This document shows positions 9,389 to 17,528 of a stretch of 22,677 nt of DNA, in pieces. Position 1 is the stretch's first letter. Each line of letters starts with the position of its first letter. Source of the stretch: Usnea hakonensis (taxonomy: Eukaryota > Ascomycota > Lecanoromycetes > Lecanorales > Parmeliaceae). The position numbers and the translations under genes are program-made. The stretch spans positions 1,662 through 24,338 of the forward strand of contig BLJB01000228.1 in the NCBI GenBank assembly GCA_013423325.1, given 5' to 3'. The notes beneath the pieces were generated by a model, which worked only from the letters and a program-made list of their open reading frames with translations, was not told where the DNA came from and did no database searches.

Positions 9389-9725
9389 CAGTATTCCAGT
9401 ATACTATAACTATACTAACTATAGCGACTCTCAGTATAGTAATCACCCCGCTATAGAGTACTATAGCGGTAATCTAATCGTTTATTAAATAACCTCTTGA
9501 AAGTGGAAATCCCTATATACAAATAGTTATTTAGGCCTAAACGGTCATGATTCGTCGCAAATTCGGTAGCTAGGAAACCCCTAGCCTCGGCTTAACGCCG
9601 TTAATACCGAAGCTCACCAAGTGCCAAGGCATCGCCAAGGCTTGCGCGAAATCAACCAATTATATAGCTGTTCGGCCCCTAGAAGATTGCCTTCCCTACG
9701 CAGGACACGCTAAATAAAGGGGAAT
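9389..9725 (+). other. Copia leader, largely un-mutated
   Basis: This leader keeps many CpA/TpG steps. It contains two GCCAAG hexamers in direct repeat at 9623-9628 and 9634-9639. A short frame starting at an ATG at 9547 is interrupted by TAG after eight codons, and I do not regard it as a gene. No other motif was recognised. Confidence 0.5.
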
Positions 9726-10547
9726 ATGCCCTTATTTATATACCGAAATACCGCAAATATAGTGGCGAGTATCTAGACTCAGTCTAAAGTTAATTGTGTA
9801 ATATCCGTAATAACGGCTAAAAACTAGCCATCCTAGCTATTCCAGCCACTGCAGGCAAGAGCAAAGACCAAGCGGAAAGGTAAAGGCAAAGGCAAACATA
9901 GGAAGAAGAAGCCCCAACCTTATCCGCAGCCCTTATAGGCTGAGGCAAAAGTAGAGGTAAATAAAGATCAGGGCCAATAGCCCTAGCCTCCCTAGCCTCC
10001 TCTAGGAAATGCACAATCCGATGCCACGAGTAAATAGGCTAAGGTACGCCGTCGTAAGGAGAAGAGAAAGAGAACCCCTACTGTTGATATAAATAAGCCT
10101 ATCTCGTCTCGCGATAATGAAGAGAAATGTAACTAAGCGGAAGTTAATATCTATACCAAGACCTATACTAAACGGCTAAGGGTAGACTTACCGCAAGATA
10201 TAGGAATAGGAAGTAGTTAAAGCGATTTAAACGAGAGTATTCTAAGGCCTATAAAGAAGCCTAAGTTTCCTTAGAAACGTTCTATTATACTATACTTTCT
10301 AAGATCTAGATCTAAGTACTACGAAATTTCTCCTTAAATTGCTCTCGATTATACTATAATAGCCTATTATCATTAATAAACCTCTAAGCTCGATCGTACT
10401 AACCTTAGGGCCGAAAGAGACTTTCCTAACACGCTTAAATCACTTACGTATATACCAGATAGTGCGATAGATAGCGAGTATACTCTAATCTCGCGCGCTA
10501 ATTCAATACCTTTCTTAGGGTAATCTACCCCTAAATCAATACTATAA
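9726..10547 (+). pseudogene. Possible extra ORF or Gag N-terminal extension upstream of copia Gag
   Basis: A frame starting at an ATG at 9726 (MPLFIYRNTANIV) runs for about 270 codons with stops almost only of the TAG/TAA type expected from mutated Gln or Trp codons. It encodes a strongly basic block (KRKGKGKGKHRKKK at about 9870-9911), then Pro/Gln-rich and charged stretches (KVRRRKEKRKR), then LRAERDFPNTLKSLTYIPD. It is in a different frame from Gag, which becomes recognisable at about 10600. It may be a separate small protein, or the N-terminus of Gag displaced by an indel. The basic runs resemble nuclear-localisation or RNA-binding segments. I do not recognise the family. Part of the apparent openness could be chance, because this region is less mutated. 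Confidence 0.42.
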
Positions 10548-10561
10548 ATTCCGCCCGATAT

Positions 10562-13500
10562 TAATATCGATCTATTCGGTTTCTAAATAAAGCTATATTA
10601 GCCGAAGAAACCAAAATCTTAGCCTCCCTAAGCTATCTTAATAATATTAATAAGCTTAAAGGCGCCTCTAACTACTAAATATAGAAGTAGTAATTCGAAG
10701 ACGAGCTGAAGCTCCTAGGTATATAGCGCTATATTACGAAAGACTATACCGCCCCGGTAGGAGTAACTACTAAAAAGCTCGAAGCCTAGGAATAAGCCTA
10801 CGATAAGATATATACGATACTTAAGTCTCGTTATAAGCGTAACCCTCGCTCTATAATTAAAAGCGAAACCAACGCCAAAAAGGCCTAGATAACCCTTAAG
10901 AAATATAAGTCTCGGGGCTCCGGCATCCTTAATTCTACCTTTAGAAAGCTCGATACGATTAATCTAATAGGCTATAATAATAATCCTTAGACCTATACCA
11001 ACGATTTTATTGAGGTACTAGAAGAGTTCGATACCCTATCCTTAAAGCTTTAATTTAATAAGAACTAGAAAATCTATTACTTCTACTTAGGCCTAGGCTC
11101 TATTTATAACGCGTACTACGAATAGTATAACTAAACCTATAACGCTTTCGATAATAATAGCGAATATAAGTTCGATCTAGACTATACTATTACGAGGTTC
11201 CTAAATACGGTTACGAACCCTACTAACTCTATATCCTCGGCTAAGACTTAAGTACTGGCCGCTCTAGTTAACGGTACGTTTATATATAATACGCAGAGCG
11301 TTATGGCTTTAGTAGCCATTAGGGGAACTAATATTAAGGTCTAACTAGGAGCCTATATAGGTAATTCTCGCATATATACCTAGACCTACAAGTACTGCAC
11401 TTACTGTAAGAAGGACTAGTATGACGACTTAGAGTATACCTCTCTTTATCCCTATCTAAAAAAGAAGGAGAATAATAATAATAGTAGTACTCGCGGTCGT
11501 AGTCGTAGACGTAGCGGACGCGGTAGCCGAGGTAGCCGTAGAGGCAATAATAATAGAGGTAATAATAATAACTCCTCTAATAAGGTAAAGCCCGCTACCG
11601 AGACCTAGGCTACCGTAGTAGTAACCGAGCCTACGGCTTTTAGCTTTATAGCCTATACCGAGTAACTAACTAAAGCTATATATCTTATTACAAACTCTTA
11701 CTGGCTCTAAAGCCGGACCTCTAAGCTATCTACCTCTAAGCCGTCTTAGCCGTCCTAGAAGATAATAGTACAAACTTCCTCGATATCTATAGTAGCTATA
11801 CTCTTGGTACTATAGTTTATCGATAGCGGTTATACTTAATATATAGTATAGGATTAGTTAGTGTTTTAAACCTTTACCCCCTTCGCGATACTAGCTAAAG
11901 TGAATGATATTGCGGACTATATCCTAGCCGAAGGAGTCGGCCGAGTTTACCTTTAATATAAAGGCCTCGGAGGTAAATATACGCTAGTTATTAATGACGT
12001 CTGATACGTACCTATAAGTAAGTTTAACCTGATTTCTTAGGGGCAGCTTAAGGACTAAGGTATAAAAGTTATACTCGTACCGGGTAGTATTAGTATTGGG
12101 GAGTATGGTATTATCTTTAGGCGCTAACGTAATTATCTGTATACGCTTGATACGTAGACCGAGGCCCCTATATACCTAGTAGTTATTAATAGAGATATCC
12201 CCGCTTATAATAAGTCCCCCTTAACTATGACTTTACTTACTACTAACCTAGAGCCTCAAGTTAATAAGGAGACCTTGCGAATATAGTATAGCCGCTACGG
12301 CTATTTGGGTTACTAAAGCCTCAAGAAGCTTGCCAAAATGAGTATTAGTATAAATCTAACTATTCCTCCTCCTACTGATGCCTGCGAACCATATAGTATT
12401 GCTAATATGAAAGTGGAACTATACAAGCGTTATATAGAACTAGGGCGCTGGGAAAACGACCTAATCTATAGTGATATTTAGGGTCCGTTCCCTACTTCTT
12501 ATAATGGCTATCGGTGGATAATTACCTTCTTAGACGATAAGACTCTTAGGTCTGCCGTTATATTTCTACCAAATAAAGAAGGGCCTATAGTCCTTGCGGT
12601 ATTCAAATCATTCCTGAACTAAGTGGAACACGGGGACTGTAAATATACCCGCTTTCGTATAGACTACGGTACCGAATATAATAATTACGAAATATACGCC
12701 TTTCGGCTTACTAAGGGTATTACCTAGGAAGGTATTATACCTGGTAACCCTCAAATGAACGGCAAATCAGAGCGTCTTGGGTAGATAATCCAATAAAAAG
12801 CTAGTACTATACTTAAAGAAAGCCAGTTGCCCTAGAGATTCTAGTCTGAATTCGTACGGGCTTCCAACTATCTTCGGAATATATAGCCTATCTCGGGTCG
12901 GGATATCACCCCTTACGAAGCGTATATAGGGTATCCTCTAGACCTATCGCACTTGCGTATTATCGGCTAAATAGACTATTGTTAAGTATATCTAGGCAAT
13001 ATAGGTTAGTTAAAGTATTAAGACCGCGCTTATAAAGGCAAGCTAGTCGGGTACTAAAGCGGCCGATTTTATCGTATACTATTACTAAATAGTAAAGTCG
13101 AAGTCTTCTCTAACGTATATTAGATTAATAATATTCTACCTAAGCTCTCCCTAATGGAACTTACCCCTTCCGGGGTGTAACAAGCTAATAACTCGGGTCT
13201 CTTAGAGACTCGTAATAAGCGTTATATTAACGCTATTAATAATATAGAGACTACTCCTTTAATATCGTCTCTAGGGGAGATTAGTAAGAGAAGACGCGAA
13301 GACTCTATCGAAGTAGCTAACTCTACTATAACTAAATAGTATATAACTATAGTTAGAATCCCGATTACGTTAGTACTAGTCGTATAGCCGATAAGAGTAT
13401 AGCCTCCGAGACTTATAAGGGGAGATACGCCACTACTAAGTACGGCTTTAGGGGAGTCGTCAGGTATAGTGCTAGGGCCAGAATCACCTGATACTCTTAG

Positions 13501-15244
13501 CAATAGTACTCTTATACCCTCGATAATCTCTAAGGACTTGGCGTATTTAGCGTATTCAGGTACAAAGCCTACCACTCGGTTAATAATAGATAGTTAGCCT
13601 TCGGGATAATAGCTATCAAGGTATAAAATACTATAGACGTATCGTAATCTTACGCCAGACCCTCTCTCTCTACTGGCCAAAGCTAACGCTCCCGAGCCAT
13701 ATAAACCTCAAAGCTATAAAGAGGCAATAGCGGACGAATATATAAAGATACACTAGGAGCTTACTATATAGGAAGAGGTAGACTCCCTAGTAATTAATAG
13801 GATATGGACTCTTGTGGATCTGCCCTCAAACGCACATGCCTTAGGAGGCAAATAGGTCTACAAAATTAAGCGAGGGCCTTAGGGAGAGGTCGTAAGATAT
13901 AAAGTATACTGGGTAGTACGCGGTTTTAAGTAACGCGAAGGTATCGATTTTAATAAGACTTTCGCCTCCGTTATAAAGCCTATAAGCTATAAAGCTATCT
14001 TCGCCCTGGCGGCAGCCCTGGACTGGGAATTAGAATAGATAGATATCAAAACGGCCTTCCTATATAGTAATATAGAAGAGACGATCTACGTCATATAGCC
14101 TACGGGCTTCGAGTCTAGTAAAAGTAAGGTATGCAAACTGAAAAAGGCGCTATACGGCCTCAAATAATCCCCTAGGATATAGTATAACACCCTAGTAGTA
14201 TTCTTTATAGAGCTTAGGTTCAAGCCTATTACCGCCGACTACTCCGTCTTTAGTAACGGCACCACTATTATCGCCATCTATATAGACGATATCCTACTTA
14301 CAGGACCCGATAAGGGAGCTATTTAGCGTATTAAAGATAAGCTCTACGAGCGCTTTAAAATAACTAATTTAGGCGAGTATCGTTACTACCTCGGTATAAC
14401 CGTTACCAGAGATCGGGCCAATCGAATCCTACGACTCGGCCAGGTAGGCTATATTTAGAAATTTATTACTAAGCATAGTATATGGGAGTCTAAAGGAACC
14501 CCAACGCCGATAGGTATAGAGAAGTATTAGGCTACTAAAGAAGATTTCTAGGCTACTAAGGCTTCTCGTACGGCTTACTAGTCGGCCGTCGGCTTACTAA
14601 TATATATAATACTAGGTACGAGACTAGATATCGCGTATATCGTCTTAGTAGTGTCCCGATATGGCTCTAATCCAAATAAGTCTTACTAGAAAGTAGTTAA
14701 ACGGATCTTCTAGTATCTTAGATAAACTATTAATTACTAATTAGTCTTTAGGGGGGAACTTAAACCTCTAATAGGGTATACTAATACCGACTAGGCTAGT
14801 AATTAAGATACTCGACAATCTATTTCGGGGTACGTCTTCGATATAGGTAGTACCGTAATTAGCTAGTTATCTAAGCGATAACCTACTATAGTACTTTTAA
14901 CCTATGAGGCCGAGTATATCGGCTAAACGTAAGCTACTAAGGAAGCGGTATGGCTACGTAGTCTCTTAGATTAACTCAATCCTAGTGACTAAGCTACTAA
15001 GATAGTGGTTATCTATTGCGATAACCAGGGAGCTATAGTACTAGCTAAGAACCCCCAGTTCCATGTACGTACCAAGTATATTGACATTCAGCACTACTAT
15101 GTGCGCGAACAGGTTACTGCTAGGAATGTGGCATTAGAATATATTCCTACTGATAGATAGGTCGCTAACGGGCTTACTAAGGCCTTGTATAAAGATAAAT
15201 TTAATAGATTTCGGGATCTTATTAGCCTGGAAGCACCTCTGTAA
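10562..15244 (+). pseudogene. Copia Gag-Pol polyprotein, RIP-inactivated
   Basis: One frame of about 1560 codons holds every domain in copia order. Gag includes NKLKGASNY and FEDELKLLGI (10650-10720), and a CCHC knuckle at 11396-11437 with the His and last Cys changed to Tyr. An Arg/Gly/Asn-rich linker follows at 11480-11580. The protease reads FIDSGYT at 11816-11836. Integrase has YSDI-x-GPFP (Asp 12473), RIDYGTE (Asp 12662) and NGKSER (Glu 12770), so its DDE triad survives. RT has KLKKALYGLK and YIDDILLTG, with the Asp pair at 14285-14290 intact. RNase H has GYTNTD, whose first catalytic Asp is now Asn, then YEAEYI and CDNQGAIVLAKN. The frame ends with a TAA at 15242. The numerous stops I examined are TAA or TAG. 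The start codon is not clear, perhaps an ATG mutated to ATA. No internal frameshift was needed, so Gag and Pol were a single translation product. Confidence 0.93.
11396..11437 (+). other. CCHC zinc knuckle of copia Gag, partly erased
   Basis: C-TY-C-KKD-stop-Y-DDLE-Y matches CX2CX4HX4C spacing exactly. The first two Cys are kept. The His has become Tyr (CAT to TAT), the last Cys has become Tyr (TGT to TAT), and a Trp codon has become TAG. The knuckle normally binds the element's RNA. Confidence 0.85.
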
Positions 15245-16097
15245 CGTAGTCCTGTTCTAGGGGAGCTTGCACTATTCCTATATACTATTTTAATAAATCA
15301 CCATTGCTATAATCTAGGGGGGCGATTCTATTGGCCCCCGCATTTCGGGTGATCTACCCGCGCCCGCAGAGCCCCAATATCAGGCTTAGTATTATGTGGA
15401 CTTGCCATTTAATAAATAGCTATACTAAATACTCTCACTACCATGGCCAAATAGGTCCCTAATACCTCGGGTTAATACCCTAATCACTGCTATTATTACT
15501 ACTAGAGCAATCTACCATTTTTTTATAGATCGGCCTATTAGGCCTTACAGGATCTTATATAGTATTCGGAGTATTTACCACTTACATTCGGAGCATTTGC
15601 ACCACTCATATTTATATACCCCCACATATATCCTCCGACCTCACTTTGGTTGATTTTTTGGTGTGTACTCGATGCATTACGAAAAAAGATTTCAAATAAC
15701 CGTGTTTTTGTAAAAAGTGGAATTTGGATACTATACTACCTGATTTTTAATATTGTATAGTTTGATATAGTCATTTTCAGATCTATTTTATTTACTCTGG
15801 TTACCCTATATTTACTAGGGGGGGTATAGGGGGTCATCCTATATTTATATCACCTAGTACTTACCCTGTATTCATGTTACCCTACGTTCGCGCTAACTAT
15901 ATTCGGGTTTCATATTTCGTAAACTTCGAAATCTAGGATTTTTCAAATGCTTCCAAAATGCGCTAGGGGGGTATTATGATATTTTCACCATAGTAACCCG
16001 GCGTTCATTTTTTCACCTCTATTACCCTGTGGAAATTCACTTTAGTTACCCGGCGTTCGCCAAGGGGGGGTATAGGGGGTCTACGAAGCATGCGCTC
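15245..16097 (+). other. Long 3' non-coding region of the copia element with G-tract and TTACCC repeats
   Basis: About 850 bp lie between the pol stop and the polypurine tract, unusually long for a copia element. It has near-normal CpA/TpG content. It contains four G runs of six or seven (15317, 15818, 15966 and 16064), two of them in the near-identical block G7-TATA-G5-TC at 15818-15835 and 16064-16081. Degenerate TTACCC units occur at about 15801, 15861, 15877, 15994, 16022 and 16046, several continuing as GGCGTTC or ACGTTCG. No open frame with recognisable motifs was seen. Confidence 0.65.
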
Positions 16098-16106
16098 GAA
16101 GGGGAG
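16098..16106 (+). promoter_or_regulatory. Polypurine tract of the copia element
   Basis: GAAGGGGAG directly precedes the TG of the right LTR, the expected place of the plus-strand DNA primer. It confirms plus-strand orientation. Confidence 0.85.
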
Positions 16107-16226
16107 TGTTGAAAGTAGAGTCACGTGACTTCGTCACGTGACTACTACTTGGGACATAGTCAAGCTTTCCTTCATAGAGATCCATAGTAAATACAACTTC
16201 TATGTGTCCTACCCCATATTTTGACA
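16107..16226 (+). repeat. 3' LTR of the copia element
   Basis: The 120-bp LTR runs from TGTTGAAAGTAG to TTTTGACA. It is the better-preserved LTR. It has two GTCACGTGAC palindromes separated by TTC at 16120-16142, which also form a larger inverted repeat with a 3-nt centre. Compared with the left LTR, the retained bases are always the C or G of the mutated pairs. Confidence 0.95.
16120..16142. promoter_or_regulatory. Double CACGTG E-box palindrome in the copia LTR
   Basis: GTCACGTGAC is repeated twice around a central TTC. Each 10-mer is itself a perfect palindrome, and the pair can fold into a hairpin. CACGTG is the standard target of fungal bHLH regulators such as Cbf1 and Pho4. The same arrangement, with one base changed per unit, is seen at 2718-2740 in the older LTR. 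Function is inferred only. Confidence 0.55.
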
Positions 16227-16231
16227 GAATA
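16227..16231. repeat. Target-site duplication of the copia element, right copy (GAATA)
   Basis: Identical to 9238-9242. Confidence 0.92.
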
Positions 16232-16264
16232 GTAATAGGATTATCGGTATCGTGCGATTAACGG

Positions 16265-16275
16265 ATCAATTGAAT
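16265..16275 (-). promoter_or_regulatory. Self-priming type primer-binding site of Gypsy1
   Basis: On the minus strand, two bases after the 5' LTR, the sequence is ATTCAATTGAT. This is the exact 11-nt reverse complement of ATCAATTGAAT, which lies inside the LTR on the same strand (16324-16334 here, 2837-2847 in the other LTR). It does not begin with TGG as a tRNA-primed site would. In Tf1 and related chromoviruses the first 11 nt of the RNA fold back on such a site and prime reverse transcription. If that applies here, transcription would start about 57 nt before the end of the LTR. Gypsy2 has the same sequence at 21736-21746. Confidence 0.7.
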
Positions 16276-16277
16276 AA

Positions 16278-16460
16278 TATTAGGACTATAACCAGATCAA
16301 GTTAATAGTGGTATATAACTAGGATTCAATTGATAAGGAGGTAAAATCTATATATAGGTATAAGAAAGATATATAGGTAGAGAGGTGCCAAGGCGCTAAA
16401 CCCGAATAGGAAGGAGGTCACGTGTCTCCTTTAGCCTTGCAAGTAGTCACACTCGTAACA
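16278..16460 (-). repeat. 5' LTR of Gypsy1
   Basis: The 183-bp partner of 2791-2973. About a dozen TpG/CpA steps have become TpA in the left 110 bp, including the terminal TG (now TA). The remaining 70 bp, with GCCAAG at 16387-16392 and the CACGTG palindrome, are identical to the other copy. As the 5' LTR of a minus-strand element it would hold the active promoter. Confidence 0.93.
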
Positions 16461-16465
16461 CTTCT
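16461..16465. repeat. Target-site duplication of Gypsy1, right copy (CTTCT)
   Basis: Identical to 2786-2790. Confidence 0.9.
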
Positions 16466-16513
16466 ATAATTAATTAATTAAGAAATAAGTATTTTATATA
16501 CCTACTTTTAATA
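16466..16513 (+). repeat. Right part of the older copia-type LTR
   Basis: This AT-rich segment ends in CTACTTTTAATA, comparable to the copia LTR end ...CCATATTTTGATA. It is directly followed by GATTATAAGCCCGG, a mutated version of the copia primer-binding site. It completes the LTR begun at 2694. The join at ACTTCTATA resembles the ACTTCTATG of the copia LTR. Confidence 0.65.
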
Positions 16514-16527
16514 GATTATAAGCCCGG
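16514..16527 (+). promoter_or_regulatory. Relic primer-binding site of the older copia-type element
   Basis: GATTATAAGCCCGG matches the copia site GGTTATAAGCCCGG at 13 of 14 bases and has the same position relative to the LTR end. The older element therefore used the same initiator-tRNA anticodon-arm priming. Confidence 0.6.
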
Positions 16528-17318
16528 ATTATAGGGTATTATTTTAGTAATCCTTTTACTTTATATTATATCTACTAGCTTATAATAAGAGTTCTAGAAA
16601 GGGCTAAATAAATCACTAGCTATACTATCTATTAGTCGAGATATACTCGAATATAAAAATTAATACTATACTAGAAATAGCTCACTAGACTATAGAAAGA
16701 ATATAGAGATTAATTTAATCCTAAAAATATATAAATTACGCTATAACTTTTAGCTTAGTCGTAACCGGGTTATATACTAGTATTAGCTAATAATTATCTA
16801 CTAAAAAATATTATTCTACCTATAGATTATACTAATTAGATATTATTATAACTTTATAGAGTTTTTTTAGACTATCTAAATCATATAGATTATACTTACC
16901 TACTCTATACTACTATTATAAGGCTTAAGAGTATCTAAAATTATATTTACTCTATCTATTTTCGGTACTATTAAGTTATTAAATAGCTATTATATACTCT
17001 TAAGATTCTAGATAATTAATTATAAGAGTAAGAAATTAGTTTTATTTTATTAATTATTCTAAATAATCTCTTATAACTACCTATTCCGATATTTTAAGAT
17101 AAGTCGAAAAATATTACTACTATTAAATTATTATCTAAAAGCTATTTAGATTATTATTATATCTAAAAAGATACTAGGTAACTAATTATAAATTATTTTT
17201 ATATTACTAGTCTCTTCTTATAATCTCTTTCTAATACTTTTAGATAGTCGAAAGGTACTATTTAATTATTAATACTATATTATTAATTTTATTATTAATT
17301 TATAAATAAGATATAAGA
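16528..17318. other. AT-rich interior remnant of the older copia-type element
   Basis: By position this should be the leader and early coding part of the older element on the plus strand. RIP is too heavy for me to recognise Gag motifs in any frame. CpA/TpG is nearly absent. No other features seen. Confidence 0.45.
17314..17318. repeat. Target-site duplication of Gypsy2, left copy (TAAGA)
   Basis: TAAGA precedes the left LTR, and an identical TAAGA follows the right LTR at 21932-21936. Confidence 0.88.
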
Positions 17319-17513
17319 TGTTAGGACTACAGCTAGACATATGTTAATAGTAGTATGTAACGAGGATTCAATTGATGAGGAGGTAAAATCTATGTATAGG
17401 TATAAGAAAGATATATAGGTAGAGAGGTGCCAAGGCGCTAAACCCGAATAGAAAGGAGGTCACGTGTCTCCTTTAGCCCTATATCAGCCCTATAAGTAGT
17501 TATACTCGTAATA
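17319..17513 (-). repeat. 3' LTR of Gypsy2
   Basis: This 195-bp LTR begins TGTTAGGACT and ends GTAATA (CA mutated to TA). It is 12 bp longer than the Gypsy1 LTR, mainly because of an 11-bp tandem duplication (CAGCCCTACAT type) near 17476-17497. It keeps ATTCAATTGAT at 17366-17376, GCCAAG at 17429-17434 and the CACGTG block near 17460. Confidence 0.9.
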
Positions 17514-17528
17514 TTACCCCCCCCCCTT
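17514..17528 (-). promoter_or_regulatory. Polypurine tract of Gypsy2
   Basis: The minus strand reads AAGGGGGGGGGGTAA directly next to the 3' LTR, identical to the Gypsy1 tract at 2974. Confidence 0.82.

Larger units (their letters stand above)
9243..16226 (+). mobile_element. Ty1/copia LTR retrotransposon, full length, inserted in Gypsy1
   Basis: This is a complete 6984-bp element with 120-bp LTRs, perfect 5-bp target duplications, a primer-binding site at 9363, an upstream lysine-rich reading frame, one Gag-Pol frame (10562-15244), a long 3' non-coding region and a polypurine tract at 16098. Domain order is Gag, CCHC, protease, integrase, RT, RNase H, which is diagnostic of copia rather than gypsy. 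The LTRs differ at six positions. Five are CpA/TpG to TpA and one is in a CpG; all are in the left copy, so RIP or related cytosine deamination explains every difference. Both ends and the 3' non-coding region keep many CpA/TpG steps, while the central coding part is strongly depleted. The copy cannot make protein. Confidence 0.95.
2791..16460 (-). mobile_element. Gypsy1: Ty3/gypsy chromovirus-type LTR retrotransposon, interrupted by a copia element
   Basis: The element is bounded by 183-bp LTRs (2791-2973 and 16278-16460) and by perfect CTTCT duplications. It is transcribed on the minus strand: 5' LTR at 16278-16460, primer-binding site, leader, gag, pol, 3' non-coding region, polypurine tract, 3' LTR. 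Removing the 6984-bp copia insertion and its duplicated GAATA gives 6681 bp, a normal size for a chromovirus. The LTRs differ at about a dozen positions. All are TpG or CpA changed to TpA, all lie in the 16278 copy, and all fall in its first 110 bp. Every encoded protein is broken by RIP-type stops, so the copy is dead. The chromodomain at the end of pol places it among chromoviruses, which use that domain to steer integration towards modified histones. Confidence 0.93.

Noticed and set aside
9371..9390. tRNA T-arm or tRNA gene (GGGGTTCGCCCC)
   Set aside because: No anticodon arm, D arm or acceptor pairing can be built around it. It is a simple hairpin beside the primer-binding site.
9817..10014. 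Open minus-strand frame of 65 codons
   Set aside because: It is antisense to the basic reading frame upstream of copia Gag. The Leu-rich sequence is the shadow of Lys/Gln-rich codons on the other strand.
13222..13575. Open minus-strand frame of 117 codons with hydrophobic stretches
   Set aside because: It is antisense to the copia integrase-RT linker. The hydrophobicity comes from the complement of Asn/Ser/Thr codons, and stops are avoided because TGA is scarce on this strand.
15801..16056. TTACCC units as telomere-like repeat
   Set aside because: The fungal telomere repeat is TTAGGG/CCCTAA. These units are TTACCC, widely spaced and degenerate, and lie inside a retrotransposon.
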